From contig JAJXYX010000079.1 in the NCBI GenBank assembly GCA_021780355.1, positions 1 to 50,891 of the forward strand: DNA of 50,891 nucleotides, given 5' to 3'. The notes under the pieces are model-generated. The model had not been told where the DNA came from. It saw nothing but the letters and a program-made list of their open reading frames with translations, and searched no databases. This document shows positions 44,179-50,891 of the stretch, piece after piece (position 1 is the first letter of the stretch; every line of letters begins with the position of its first letter). Source of the DNA: a bacterium. Its GTDB lineage: Bacteria; Chlamydiota; Chlamydiia; Chlamydiales; SM23-39. A program made the translations under genes and the position numbers.

Positions 44179-44812
44179 TCTCGACGATACCCTGATCGAT
44201 ACTTCGGGCTATGTCGTCCCATTTAAGTTGAAGCTTTGTCTCGAGCAACTAGAGAAGCTCGGTCTTCTCATCAGCGATTTTGACAGCGCATATCTTGAGC
44301 TGTTGGCCCTCAATGCAAAATCTCTTCGCTCTCGCGACGCAGTGGAACAATTTATTGAGCTTCGGGGGGGGGATCCTTTGTGGCTGCACCAAATTTGGCC
44401 GGCGATGGTCTCTCCCTTGCCGGATGATTTCTCCATTCCTACCACGCCGTTTGCCAAGGAAATATTAGAAGAATTGGCGGTTCGGCATGATTTGGCTCTC
44501 GTAACGGCCGGTCACCCCCCTTTTCAGAAAGAAAAGTTGAAAAAAGCTGGTATTGAACAGTCTCTTTTTAGTAATATTCTGATCCCAGAAGATTGTATTA
44601 AAAGGCCGGCTTATGAGGCTTTGTGTAAACAATTTTTGAATAGCCAAGTACTCGTTTGCGGAGATCGGATCTCGGTAGATCTGCTTCCTGCGCACGAACT
44701 GGGATGGACGACCGTGCATATGCGATGGGGTCGTGGGCTGTTACATCAAACTGAATCCTGGATTGACTATTCGATCTCAGGTTTGCGTGAATTAAGGGAC
44801 ATAGTACGATGA
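44153..44812 (+). CDS. HAD-superfamily hydrolase
   Basis: Haloacid-dehalogenase-like phosphatase. FDLDDTLIDTSGY (nucleophile Asp and acid/base Asp), LALVTAGHP (motif II Thr) and VLVCGDRISVDLLPAHELGW (motif IV) are in order, with a helical cap between. No ATG is available: TTG at 44153 or 44162, the latter better spaced from AGGAG at 44146, lies inside yvcK. A run of nine G at 44364-44372 encodes RGGD mid-gene and could slip. It overlaps efp by ATGA. Confidence 0.85.
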   Translation: MSKLLIIFDLDDTLIDTSGYVVPFKLKLCLEQLEKLGLLISDFDSAYLELLALNAKSLRSRDAVEQFIELRGGDPLWLHQIWPAMVSPLPDDFSIPTTPFAKEILEELAVRHDLALVTAGHPPFQKEKLKKAGIEQSLFSNILIPEDCIKRPAYEALCKQFLNSQVLVCGDRISVDLLPAHELGWTTVHMRWGRGLLHQTESWIDYSISGLRELRDIVR

Positions 44813-45366
44813 CGACTTCGAATCAAATCACTCCTGGTATGACGCTGAATATCGATGGGAAGATTTACCGCGTAGAATCGAGCGTGAAGGTGACTGTGGC
44901 CAAAGGGCCTCCTTTTGTAAAGACTAAGCTTCGCAACTTGATTACAGAAGAGTTAATTGAAAAAAGTTTTAAGCCTGATCAAATTGTTCAGGAAGTATCT
45001 TTAGTGGAAAGAGCGCTCGAGTTTTTGTATCCAGAAGGAAAGGAATATTTATTTTTAGATACAGGCAATTTAGAGCAAGTCCAAGTTCCTTCTTCTATTT
45101 TGGGAAACAAGATCCATTTCTTGAAAGAGGGGATTCAAGTCAAAGCCATGTTTTATGGCGATACGATTTTTGCCGTTGAATTGCCTCAGTTCCTCGAAAT
45201 CATGGTGGTGAAAACAGAGGATCTTCCGGCCCAAGATGCGAGCGCAGAAGGCAATAAGAGCGCTGTGTTAGAAACAGGCGCCAAAATGTCCGTGCCTTTA
45301 TTTATTGAAAGCGGCGATGTGATTAAAGTCGATACGCATGCTCATGAATATATACAGAGGGTATAA
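44809..45366 (+). CDS. efp: Elongation factor P
   Basis: Relieves ribosome stalling at polyproline. KGPPFVKTKLRNL places Lys32 at the position modified in other EF-Ps, followed by the two OB-fold domains (YLFLDTGNLEQVQV, and the end GDVIKVDTHAHEYIQRV). 185 aa. In C. trachomatis one of two efp genes lies next to accB-accC, as here. Confidence 0.95.
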   Translation: MTTSNQITPGMTLNIDGKIYRVESSVKVTVAKGPPFVKTKLRNLITEELIEKSFKPDQIVQEVSLVERALEFLYPEGKEYLFLDTGNLEQVQVPSSILGNKIHFLKEGIQVKAMFYGDTIFAVELPQFLEIMVVKTEDLPAQDASAEGNKSAVLETGAKMSVPLFIESGDVIKVDTHAHEYIQRV

Positions 45367-45372
45367 AATACA

Positions 45373-45843
45373 GTGGATTTAGATATTATTAAAGCATTGA
45401 TGGCTCATCTTGAGGCGAGCAAGCTGAGAAAGATGATTTATAAGCAGGGTGATTTTGAGCTCCATTTAGAAAAGGAAAGCGAACCGCCTTCTCCTCCGAT
45501 CCATGCAGTCGTCCCTTCTCAGCCAGTTAAGATGCATTTTGATGCGCCCCACGATCTTCCTCCTTCCAAAGGAGATCGTTCTCCCGAGTTGCCAGGCAGC
45601 TATGTGACCTCGCCGATGGTGGGCACCTATTATGGTTCGCCAGCGCCGGATCAGCCTTCTTTTGTCAAAGTAGGGGATACCGTGAATGAAAATACGGTTG
45701 TCTGCATCATCGAAGCGATGAAAGTCATGAATGAGGTGAAAGCGGGCATGAACGGGGTCGTTGCTGAAATTTTGGCTGACAATGCGCAGCCTGTGGAATT
45801 TGGCACTCGCTTACTTCGCATCACAGATAGTTCGGGGCGTTGA
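45373..45843 (+). CDS. accB: Biotin carboxyl carrier protein of acetyl-CoA carboxylase
   Basis: Carries carboxybiotin between AccC and AccAD in fatty-acid synthesis. A Pro-rich linker (about 38-75) leads to TSPMVGTYYGSPAPDQPSFV and the biotinylation motif EAMKVMNEV (Lys). 156 aa. GTG start, 6 bases after efp. Confidence 0.95.
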   Translation: MDLDIIKALMAHLEASKLRKMIYKQGDFELHLEKESEPPSPPIHAVVPSQPVKMHFDAPHDLPPSKGDRSPELPGSYVTSPMVGTYYGSPAPDQPSFVKVGDTVNENTVVCIIEAMKVMNEVKAGMNGVVAEILADNAQPVEFGTRLLRITDSSGR

Positions 45844-45847
45844 GATC

Positions 45848-47203
45848 GTGCAAAAAGTATTGATAGCAAATCGAGGCGAAATTGCCGTCCGAATCATTCG
45901 GGCCTGCCATGACTTAGGATTGCAAACGGTGGCTGTCTATTCAGAAGCCGATGCCGAAGCGATGCATGTTCACCACGCAGACGAGGCGATTTGCATCGGG
46001 CCTGCCCAATCGATGAAATCTTATCTGAAAATCCCCAACATCATTGCGGCTTGCGAAATTACGGGAGCTGATGCGGTTCACCCGGGATATGGTTTTTTAA
46101 GCGAAAATGCCAACTTTGCCTCAATTTGCGAAAGTTCAGGACTTACTTTCATCGGGCCCTCTTCCAAATCGATTGCGCTCCTTGGCGACAAAGCGATGGC
46201 CAAAGCGACGGCTAAAAGCGTCAAATGCCCTGTGATTCCAGGTTCGGAAGGGATCGTTCACGACGTAGAATCCGGTTTGAAAAACGCCCACAAGTTTGGC
46301 TATCCTCTCTTTATCAAAGCTGTCGCTGGCGGCGGAGGCAAAGGGATCCGGATCGCTTTTTCCGACGAAGATTTCGTACAAAAATTCATCCAAGCTCGAA
46401 CAGAAGCCGAGGCGAGTTTCAACAACCCTGATGTGTATCTCGAAAGGATGATTGTCAACCCGCGCCACGTGGAAGTGCAAGTGGTAGGAGATAAATATGG
46501 CAATTACATCTATCTAGGGGAAAGGGACTGCACAATTCAGCGCCGAAGACAAAAGCTCATTGAAGAGGCTCCTAGTCCTAAAGTGAGCGATTCCCTTCGA
46601 AAAAAAATGGGCCAGTGCGCGGTAGAAATTGTCAAAGCAGCCCACTATCAGTCCGTCGGCACCGTGGAATTTCTTCTCGATGAGCAAGGCTCTTTTTATT
46701 TCATGGAGGTCAACACTCGCATTCAAGTGGAGCATACGATCACCGAAGAGCTCACAGGCATCGATCTCGTCAAGCAGCAAATCTGCATCGCCCGAGGAGA
46801 AAAGCTCGCCCATCGTCAAAAAGACATTACCTTCAACGGCCACATCTTCGAGTTTCGGATCAACGCCGAAAATCCCTCTCAAAACTTCGCCCCCTCCCCA
46901 GGTCAGCTCGAGCACTACACGCCTCCAGGCGGTCCTCACGTCCGCGTCGACAGCGCCTGCTACGGCGGCTATAAAATTTCTCCCCACTACGACTCGATGA
47001 TCGCAAAACTCATTGTCAAAGGCGCAACCCGCGAAGAAGCCATCGCCCACGCAAAGCGGGCCCTCAAAGAGTTCCACATCGCCGGCGTCCACTCGACCAT
47101 CCCATTCCATCAATATATGCTGGAAGATCAACGTTTCTTGACCCACAATTACACAATCGGCTACATCGATCAATTGATCTCAGAAGGCTGCAATTTCACG
47201 TAG
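45848..47203 (+). CDS. accC: Biotin carboxylase subunit of acetyl-CoA carboxylase
   Basis: ATP-grasp enzyme that carboxylates biotin on AccB. VLIANRGEIAVRIIRA at the start, HPGYGFLSENANFA, AGGGGKGIRI (ATP loop, about 165) and MEVNTRIQVEHTITEE are diagnostic. The open frame extends to 45761 within accB, but GTG 45848, 4 bases after the accB stop, gives the family N-terminus and 451 residues. It ends the lysC-to-accC operon. Confidence 0.95.
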   Translation: MQKVLIANRGEIAVRIIRACHDLGLQTVAVYSEADAEAMHVHHADEAICIGPAQSMKSYLKIPNIIAACEITGADAVHPGYGFLSENANFASICESSGLTFIGPSSKSIALLGDKAMAKATAKSVKCPVIPGSEGIVHDVESGLKNAHKFGYPLFIKAVAGGGGKGIRIAFSDEDFVQKFIQARTEAEASFNNPDVYLERMIVNPRHVEVQVVGDKYGNYIYLGERDCTIQRRRQKLIEEAPSPKVSDSLRKKMGQCAVEIVKAAHYQSVGTVEFLLDEQGSFYFMEVNTRIQVEHTITEELTGIDLVKQQICIARGEKLAHRQKDITFNGHIFEFRINAENPSQNFAPSPGQLEHYTPPGGPHVRVDSACYGGYKISPHYDSMIAKLIVKGATREEAIAHAKRALKEFHIAGVHSTIPFHQYMLEDQRFLTHNYTIGYIDQLISEGCNFT

Positions 47204-47208
47204 TTAGT

Positions 47209-47258
47209 TGGGACTTCGCCCCAAACCCCACCAAAGGACTGGCGTCCTTTGGAATCCT
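47209..47258 (-). repeat. Family R repeat, single unit
   Basis: TTGGGACTTCGCCCCAAACC, then CACCAAAGGACTGGCGTCCTTTGGAATCC. It starts just after the accC stop and its AAAGGAC/GTCCTTT hairpin may end the operon. A truncated H element follows. Confidence 0.8.
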
Positions 47259-47268
47259 CTAGTTTTTA

Positions 47269-47348
47269 TATACCGAAGAAAGCTGAAGAATCGGCTTGCA
47301 GGCGGGAGATCGCTGCCAAAAATTGATTCTTCAGCTTTCTTCGGTATA
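47269..47348. repeat. Family H hairpin element, copy 6, internally deleted (outer type A)
   Basis: Only 80 bp. The left half is normal to the core (CCAAAAATTGATT, with a C-to-T change) and then jumps to the right outer arm GATTCTTCAGCTTTCTTCGGTATA. Inner arms, loop and right hinge are lost. The joint falls at a shared GATT, consistent with slipped-strand deletion of a hairpin. Confidence 0.88.
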
Positions 47349-47435
47349 TTTTAGATATTTAAATTTTTGAAGTGGTTTTATTTTATTGACAATTTTAAGT
47401 TATTTTAATATTTGTTCTATAAAAATGAATTTAAT

Positions 47436-48056
47436 ATGTCGGATAATTTATTTTCTATGTCAGATAACACAGATATTTGTTGGGTTACTACTTTTACGCA
47501 GAGAATTCCAGAGTTGTAAGAGGGGGATATTTTGGAATTTGGGGTGGGGGCAGGAAAGTCGATGCGCTGCATAGCCAAGTATAATCCGACCCGAAAGGTG
47601 TTTACGTTCGATCATTTTCAAGGTTTGGAGCAAACGGAAAAAAATATTCCAGATGGATCGGGCTGGGTTGAAGGGGCCTTTGGTTTGGGCGATCCTACCT
47701 TTCCTCATTGGCCGCAAAATGTACAAGAGTTTCGAGAGCTGATTAAAGATGATCCAAATATCATTTTACATGTTGAAGACATTCATCAGCTCAAAGATCC
47801 TATCGATTATCAGATAGGAAAAATTTGCGCTGTGAATATTGATGTGGATATCTATGAACCTTGCATTTCTGCTCTAAAATTTGTCGATAAATGCATCTGG
47901 AATAAAATTTTATTGCGCTTCGATGACTGGCATGGCCATGAACCTGCTTATGATCAACATGAGAGGCTCGCATGCTGGGAATGGCTCAAGAAAAACCAAT
48001 GTAAATTTGCCATTTTAGAAAATGGCTCCGCCAGTTGCCTGATCGTAGTAAGATAG
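47436..48056 (+). pseudogene. TylF-like SAM-dependent methyltransferase, interrupted by an in-frame stop
   Basis: From TTG 47532 the protein reads LEFGVGAGKSMRCIA (SAM-binding motif I), FDHFQGLEQ, VNIDVDIYEPCISAL (acidic motif) and RFDDWHGH, as in macrocin-O-methyltransferase-like enzymes. The same frame is open upstream from ATG 47436 (MSDNLFSMSDNTD..., QRIPEL) but holds one TAA at 47517-47519 just before EGDILEFG. Family members have a longer N-terminus, so I favour a nonsense mutation. Re-initiation at TTG 47532 would give 174 aa. The product is unknown; a sugar or antibiotic-like methylation beside rmlA is possible. Confidence 0.6.
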
Positions 48057-48123
48057 GTGTTTCCTTTTTAAAGCTCGATTCTAGTAAATTTTCCTACCGA
48101 AAAATCAAGCTAAATCAGCATAT

Positions 48124-48150
48124 TTGTGATCAGTAGATCACAGATATAAT
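48124..48150 (+). promoter_or_regulatory. Possible rmlA promoter overlapped by a palindromic operator-like site
   Basis: TATAAT at 48145-48150 with TTGTGA 15 bases upstream (48124-48129). The perfect palindrome TGTGATC-AGTA-GATCACA (48125-48142) fills the space between them. It could be a repressor operator or simply the terminator stem of the preceding gene, as TTTTT follows at 48151. Confidence 0.4.
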
Positions 48151-48168
48151 TTTTCAGTAAAAAACCAA

Positions 48169-48216
48169 GGATTCCAAAGGACGAAGTCCTTTGGCGGGGG
48201 TTGGGGCGGAGCCCCA
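48169..48216 (+). repeat. Family R repeat, single unit, in the rmlA leader
   Basis: GGATTCCAAAGGACGAAGTC, CTTTGGCGGGGGTTGGGGCGGAGCCCC. The GC-rich end lies 14 bases before the rmlA GTG, next to GAGGAGCGGAG. The same relation of R unit to ribosome binding site occurs upstream of ispE. Confidence 0.88.
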
Positions 48217-48230
48217 AGAGGAGCGGAGAA

Positions 48231-49097
48231 GTGAAAGGGATTGTACTCGCGGGGGGGAGTGGGACGAGGTTGTATCCGGCGACGCTTGCTGTGTCTAAGC
48301 AGCTGCTTCCTATTTTTGATAAGCCGATGATTTATTATCCTTTGTCTGTGCTGCTCATGGCTGGGATTCGGGAGATTTTGATTATTGCCACCCCGGGCGA
48401 TATGGTGCGATTTCAGGAGCTGTTGGGAGATGGCTCTGAGCTTGGAGTTCGGTTTGAGTACGCTGTTCAAGTTCATCCTGGAGGGTTGGCTGAAGCTTTT
48501 TTGGTGGGAGCTTCCTTTATTGGAGGGGAGCCTGTTGCATTGATTTTAGGGGATAATATTTTTTATGGAGCGGATCTTCCAGACCTTTTGCGAGAGGGGA
48601 TGGCCATTCGATCTGGAGGTTTGATTTTTGGCTATCAGGTCAAAGATCCGAGTCGGTATGGGATTGTCCATTTTGATGCGGATATGAGGGTTTTGGGGAT
48701 AGAAGAAAAGCCGGCGCAGCCCAAGTCGTGCTACGCAGTTCCGGGACTTTATTTTTATGGACCGGAGGTGGTGGAGATTGCTCGAGGGCTTAAACCTTCC
48801 GGGCGAGGCGAGCTTGAAATCACAGATGTGAACCAGACCTATTTGGATCGGGGGCAATTGACTGTTCGTCTGCTAGGCCGCGGCTACGCTTGGCTTGACA
48901 CGGGCACTTTTGACGCCTTTCATAAAGCGGCCTCGTTCGTGCAAGCGATTCAGGAGAGGCAAGGAATTAAAATTGCCTGTTTGGAAGAGATTGCCTACCG
49001 ACGGGGATTGATCGATCGAGCCAAATTATTAAAACGAGCTGAGAAATTTGCAAAAAACGAATATGGAGATTACCTTCTTCAGGTGTCAGATTTTTGA
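48231..49097 (+). CDS. rmlA: Glucose-1-phosphate thymidylyltransferase
   Basis: Makes dTDP-glucose for deoxysugar synthesis. [16 protein letters not shown] (nucleotide site), [28 protein letters not shown] and [10 protein letters not shown] are the RmlA signature. 288 residues from GTG 48231, which follows GGAG; the frame is open to 48201 only because it runs into the R repeat. rmlB, rmlC and rmlD are not in the window. Confidence 0.93.
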   Translation: MKGIVLAGGSGTRLYPATLAVSKQLLPIFDKPMIYYPLSVLLMAGIREILIIATPGDMVRFQELLGDGSELGVRFEYAVQVHPGGLAEAFLVGASFIGGEPVALILGDNIFYGADLPDLLREGMAIRSGGLIFGYQVKDPSRYGIVHFDADMRVLGIEEKPAQPKSCYAVPGLYFYGPEVVEIARGLKPSGRGELEITDVNQTYLDRGQLTVRLLGRGYAWLDTGTFDAFHKAASFVQAIQERQGIKIACLEEIAYRRGLIDRAKLLKRAEKFAKNEYGDYLLQVSDF

Positions 49098-49135
49098 TGG
49101 ATATGCTTCGTATGTTTATTTTGCGTTATTTTCTT

Positions 49136-49300
49136 TATACCGTTCGTGACTCAAGAATCGGCTATTGGACGGGAGATCGCTGCCAAAAATCGATTGCGGC
49201 AAAGTGGGCTAGTATGAGGCAATACAACCCGCTTTGCCGCAATCGATTTTTGGCAGCGATCTCCCGTCCAATAGCCGATTCTTGAGTCACGAACGGTATA
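49136..49300. repeat. Family H hairpin element, copy 7 (outer type B)
   Basis: A 165-bp palindrome, nearly perfect over its whole length. Ends are TATACCGTTCGTGACTCAAG and the complement; both hinges are of the GATCGCTG type, so there is no hinge mismatch. The core is CCAAAAATCGATTGCGGC and the loop pairs AGTAT with ATACAA poorly. It lies 38 bases after rmlA. Confidence 0.92.
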
Positions 49301-49397
49301 ATCAGTTGATAATTGGTCGCCTGCGTTGTAAGTATTGCTTGATTTTGTTTGTTGATTGTATTTTTTGTTTGTCGTTATTTTGAAAAATTAATTTAAA

Positions 49398-49428
49398 TAG
49401 ACGGAAATCTGTGTAGAAAATGTATAAT
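49398..49428 (+). promoter_or_regulatory. Possible promoter for the lipoprotein gene
   Basis: A perfect TATAAT at 49423-49428, 36 bases before the ATG, with a weak TAGACG 19 bases upstream in AT-rich DNA. Confidence 0.4.
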
Positions 49429-49464
49429 TCACTTTGAAAAACATTTTTTACAGAGAATAATCCA

Positions 49465-50076
49465 ATGAAATTAAATAAAGTTGTTGTTACATCTAGCGTT
49501 TTAGCTTTGATGTTGTCTCTTTCTTCCTGCGCAGAGTATGCGGCGTCGCCATTGAGAATTCCTTTTCAAGAAGTGGTTCAAAGCAGCCAAAAAAATGAGG
49601 GCGTTTCTATTATTTCTAAAGCTTTTACTCGCCAGGACTGCAATCTATTTTTGGGTCGCGATATTCTATCAGAAGGTTATCAGCCGATTCAGATTTATAT
49701 TCAAAATGATTCAGATAGAAGCTACATCTTCTCTTTGAACCGGATTACCTTGCCTATAGCAAGACCTGAGGAAGTCGCAGAGCTAGTGCATACCTCTACT
49801 GTTGGAAGAATCGTTGGATATGGGGCAGGATCTTTGGTTTTTTGGCCTTTAGTAGTCCCGGCAATAGTTGATGGCGTTATGTCTTCCAAAGCGAACGATG
49901 CCTTGGATAACGATTTTTTCGCTAAGGCAGCGAAAAATCAAATCGTACTCCAACATTCTCAATTGAATGCGATTATTTTTGTTCCTATTCGAGAATATCA
50001 AGCATCATATACCTTAACGCTGATAGATCAAAATTCTGGTCAGCCTAAGACGTTTCATGTTGCGATAGATAATTGA
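49465..50076 (+). CDS. Putative lipoprotein, 203 aa
   Basis: A lipoprotein signal: KLNKVVVTSSVLALMLSLSSC, with lipobox LSSC and Cys22 as the likely lipidated residue. The mature part has predicted beta strands, one hydrophobic stretch (VGYGAGSLVFWPLVVPAIV, about 117-135) that may span or anchor in the membrane, and an Asn/Gln-rich end. I do not recognise the family. The start has AGAGA 9 bases upstream. It converges on the next gene. Confidence 0.7.
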   Translation: MKLNKVVVTSSVLALMLSLSSCAEYAASPLRIPFQEVVQSSQKNEGVSIISKAFTRQDCNLFLGRDILSEGYQPIQIYIQNDSDRSYIFSLNRITLPIARPEEVAELVHTSTVGRIVGYGAGSLVFWPLVVPAIVDGVMSSKANDALDNDFFAKAAKNQIVLQHSQLNAIIFVPIREYQASYTLTLIDQNSGQPKTFHVAIDN

Positions 50077-50086
50077 TCTTTTTTGT

Positions 50087-50112
50087 TTGGGCAGGCGGAC
50101 AGGCCTGCCCAA
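50087..50112. terminator. Hairpin between convergent genes
   Basis: TTGGGCAGGC-ggaca-g-GCCTGCCCAA, a perfect 10-bp stem between two convergent stops. A T-rich run lies before it on the plus strand; there is no U tract after it in either direction, so termination efficiency is uncertain. Confidence 0.55.
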
Positions 50113-50123
50113 TTCGGAGCGGT

Positions 50124-50708
50124 CTATAAGTCTACATCGCCGAATGCATCTTCGGTTCGAGCTTCTTTATATCCATTTTCGTAGCCAGCCTCATAGCCGT
50201 TGGTATAGCTCTCCGCTGAATGTTCAAATGGCTCGGATCTGCCATCGAGGTAACCTTTGTCATAACCCTCTTGGTGAGCATCAGTAAATACGTTGGTCAG
50301 GCAATAGGAAGGATGCATGGGAATCGCAAAAAGAACGCGTCTTGCCTTGGTGTCGTAGAGCAAATGGGTACATTCCATGAGCTCGGCTTCGTTCGAGGCG
50401 TTATCGAGGTTTACGTCGAGATTGCCATAGACAGGATAAATTTCAATCTTCGTTCCTACGAGCCAATCGGCAGGAGTCGTTTTGTAGCTCTCCGGAACAA
50501 TTTCTACATTATGCCACCATTCACAAGGGCTTCTCCAGCGGGGGGAAAAGCTGACTACTTTCCAGCAGCTTCCATCGGAGAGGGCGAAATATCCTTCGGA
50601 ACTTTGTAAAACTACTTTTGAGGAGAGAATCTCGATGTTTTCCAGTTCATCTGCAAAAATGAATGAACAAATACTAAGCATTGCGAGAAGGGTGCGCCAT
50701 TTTTTCAT
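50124..50708 (-). CDS. Exported hypothetical protein, 194 aa
   Basis: A signal peptide KKWRTLLAMLSICSFIFA is followed by a soluble domain with several Trp and Cys residues (SCWKVVSFSPRWRSPCEWW). The C-terminal part holds a Gly/Tyr repeat, EGYDKGYLDG ... NGYEAGYENGYKEA, spaced like GY.xG.. motifs. No family recognised. AGGAGT lies 7 bases before the ATG. Envelope or periplasmic location is inferred. Confidence 0.7.
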   Translation of the reverse strand: MKKWRTLLAMLSICSFIFADELENIEILSSKVVLQSSEGYFALSDGSCWKVVSFSPRWRSPCEWWHNVEIVPESYKTTPADWLVGTKIEIYPVYGNLDVNLDNASNEAELMECTHLLYDTKARRVLFAIPMHPSYCLTNVFTDAHQEGYDKGYLDGRSEPFEHSAESYTNGYEAGYENGYKEARTEDAFGDVDL

Positions 50709-50891
50709 AAAGGACTCCTGGGATTGATGAAGTGAGCATGTTAATAAAAAATTTCTGATTTTGTCCAGAAATTCCCGCTAGAAAAACTGCAAGAGCTTTA
50801 TTTCTAGATGGTTTTGCCGATAAGAATACAGTTCCTGTCGCCGCCTTGCGAGGCAGATTGCAGCACCTTAAAAATTTTCTGAACAACAAAA
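50709..50891. other. End of window, no gene supported
   Basis: Overlapping open frames exist on both strands (one reading DGFADKNTVPVAALRGRLQH on plus), but none has a start, ribosome binding site or recognisable family before the window ends. Confidence 0.3.

Noticed and set aside
45761-45847. Longer accC N-terminus
   Set aside because: These 29 codons overlap accB in another frame and do not resemble biotin carboxylases; GTG 45848 gives the normal start.
48125-48142. CRP binding site
   Set aside because: The half-sites TGTGA/TCACA are 8 bases apart instead of 6.
49094-49285. 63-codon frame after rmlA
   Set aside because: Most of it lies inside the H palindrome; similar frames arise in other copies for the same reason.
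8154-49300. Integron attC sites or a CRISPR array as explanation of the H palindromes
   Set aside because: No RYYYAAC/GTTRRRY core sites, no gene cassettes between copies, and copies are kilobases apart rather than in a regularly spaced array.
50674-50889. 71-codon minus-strand frame at the window end
   Set aside because: It overlaps the signal-peptide start of the exported protein and has no recognisable family or ribosome binding site.

Overview
This window reads as a chromosomal segment of a chlamydia outside the genus Chlamydia (order Parachlamydiales; a Waddlia-like organism fits, but the genus is a guess). Three gene strings match the order I remember from Chlamydia trachomatis: glgA / rplY-pth-rpsF-rpsR-rplI-ispE; rpsA-nusA-infB-rbfA-truB-...-ychF-sctU-sctV-copN-scc1-malQ, with the type III secretion genes embedded; and rpe-...-efp-accB-accC. 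Prs, RF3, YvcK, heptose synthesis, RmlA and an ISL3 transposase remnant point to an amoeba-associated lineage rather than a reduced pathogen.

Layout. 1-2.1 kb: ISL3 transposase tail abutting a 5'-truncated agmatine-deiminase-like gene, then an unknown gene. 2.3-10.2 kb (minus): NUDIX hydrolase, RF3, a 750-residue Ser-rich protein ending in a HicA-like domain, a TrkH/KtrB potassium transporter, and an MFS transporter whose leader is a TPP riboswitch. 10.2-16.3 kb: glgA, tRNA-Gln, prs, rplY, pth, three ribosomal protein genes, ispE. 16.3-21 kb: hldD, a frameshifted small gene, hldE, an ankyrin-like protein and a dinD remnant. 21-29.3 kb (minus): exported transglutaminase-like/TPR protein, malQ and the T3SS genes scc1-copN-sctV-sctU. 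29.4 kb (plus): a small RING-H2 protein with two membrane segments. 29.9-37.6 kb (minus): translation operon rpsA-nusA-infB-rbfA-truB-ychF. 37.9-39.4 kb: eukaryote-like Ser/Thr kinase. 39.7-47.2 kb (plus): tight operon lysC-(unknown)-rpe-yvcK-HAD-efp-accB-accC. 47.4-50.9 kb: interrupted methyltransferase gene, rmlA, lipoprotein, exported protein.

Two repeat families run through the window. Family H (eight loci called: seven about 165 bp or recognisably derived, plus one related inverted repeat) has TATACC/GGTATA ends and forms near-perfect hairpins built of exchangeable modules around an invariant CCAAAAATCGATT core. Family R (six loci) carries GGGGCTCCGCCCC and an AAAGGACGAAGTCCTTT hairpin, alone or as inverted pairs. 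H copies lie in striking places: one sits inside stem P3 of the TPP riboswitch, one lies between that riboswitch and its gene, one abuts a truncated dinD, and one supplies the end of a small gene. This hairpin/riboswitch arrangement is the most novel observation here. The second theme is candidate host-directed proteins around the secretion genes: the RING-H2 membrane protein, the kinase, the HicA-fusion protein and the ankyrin-like protein.
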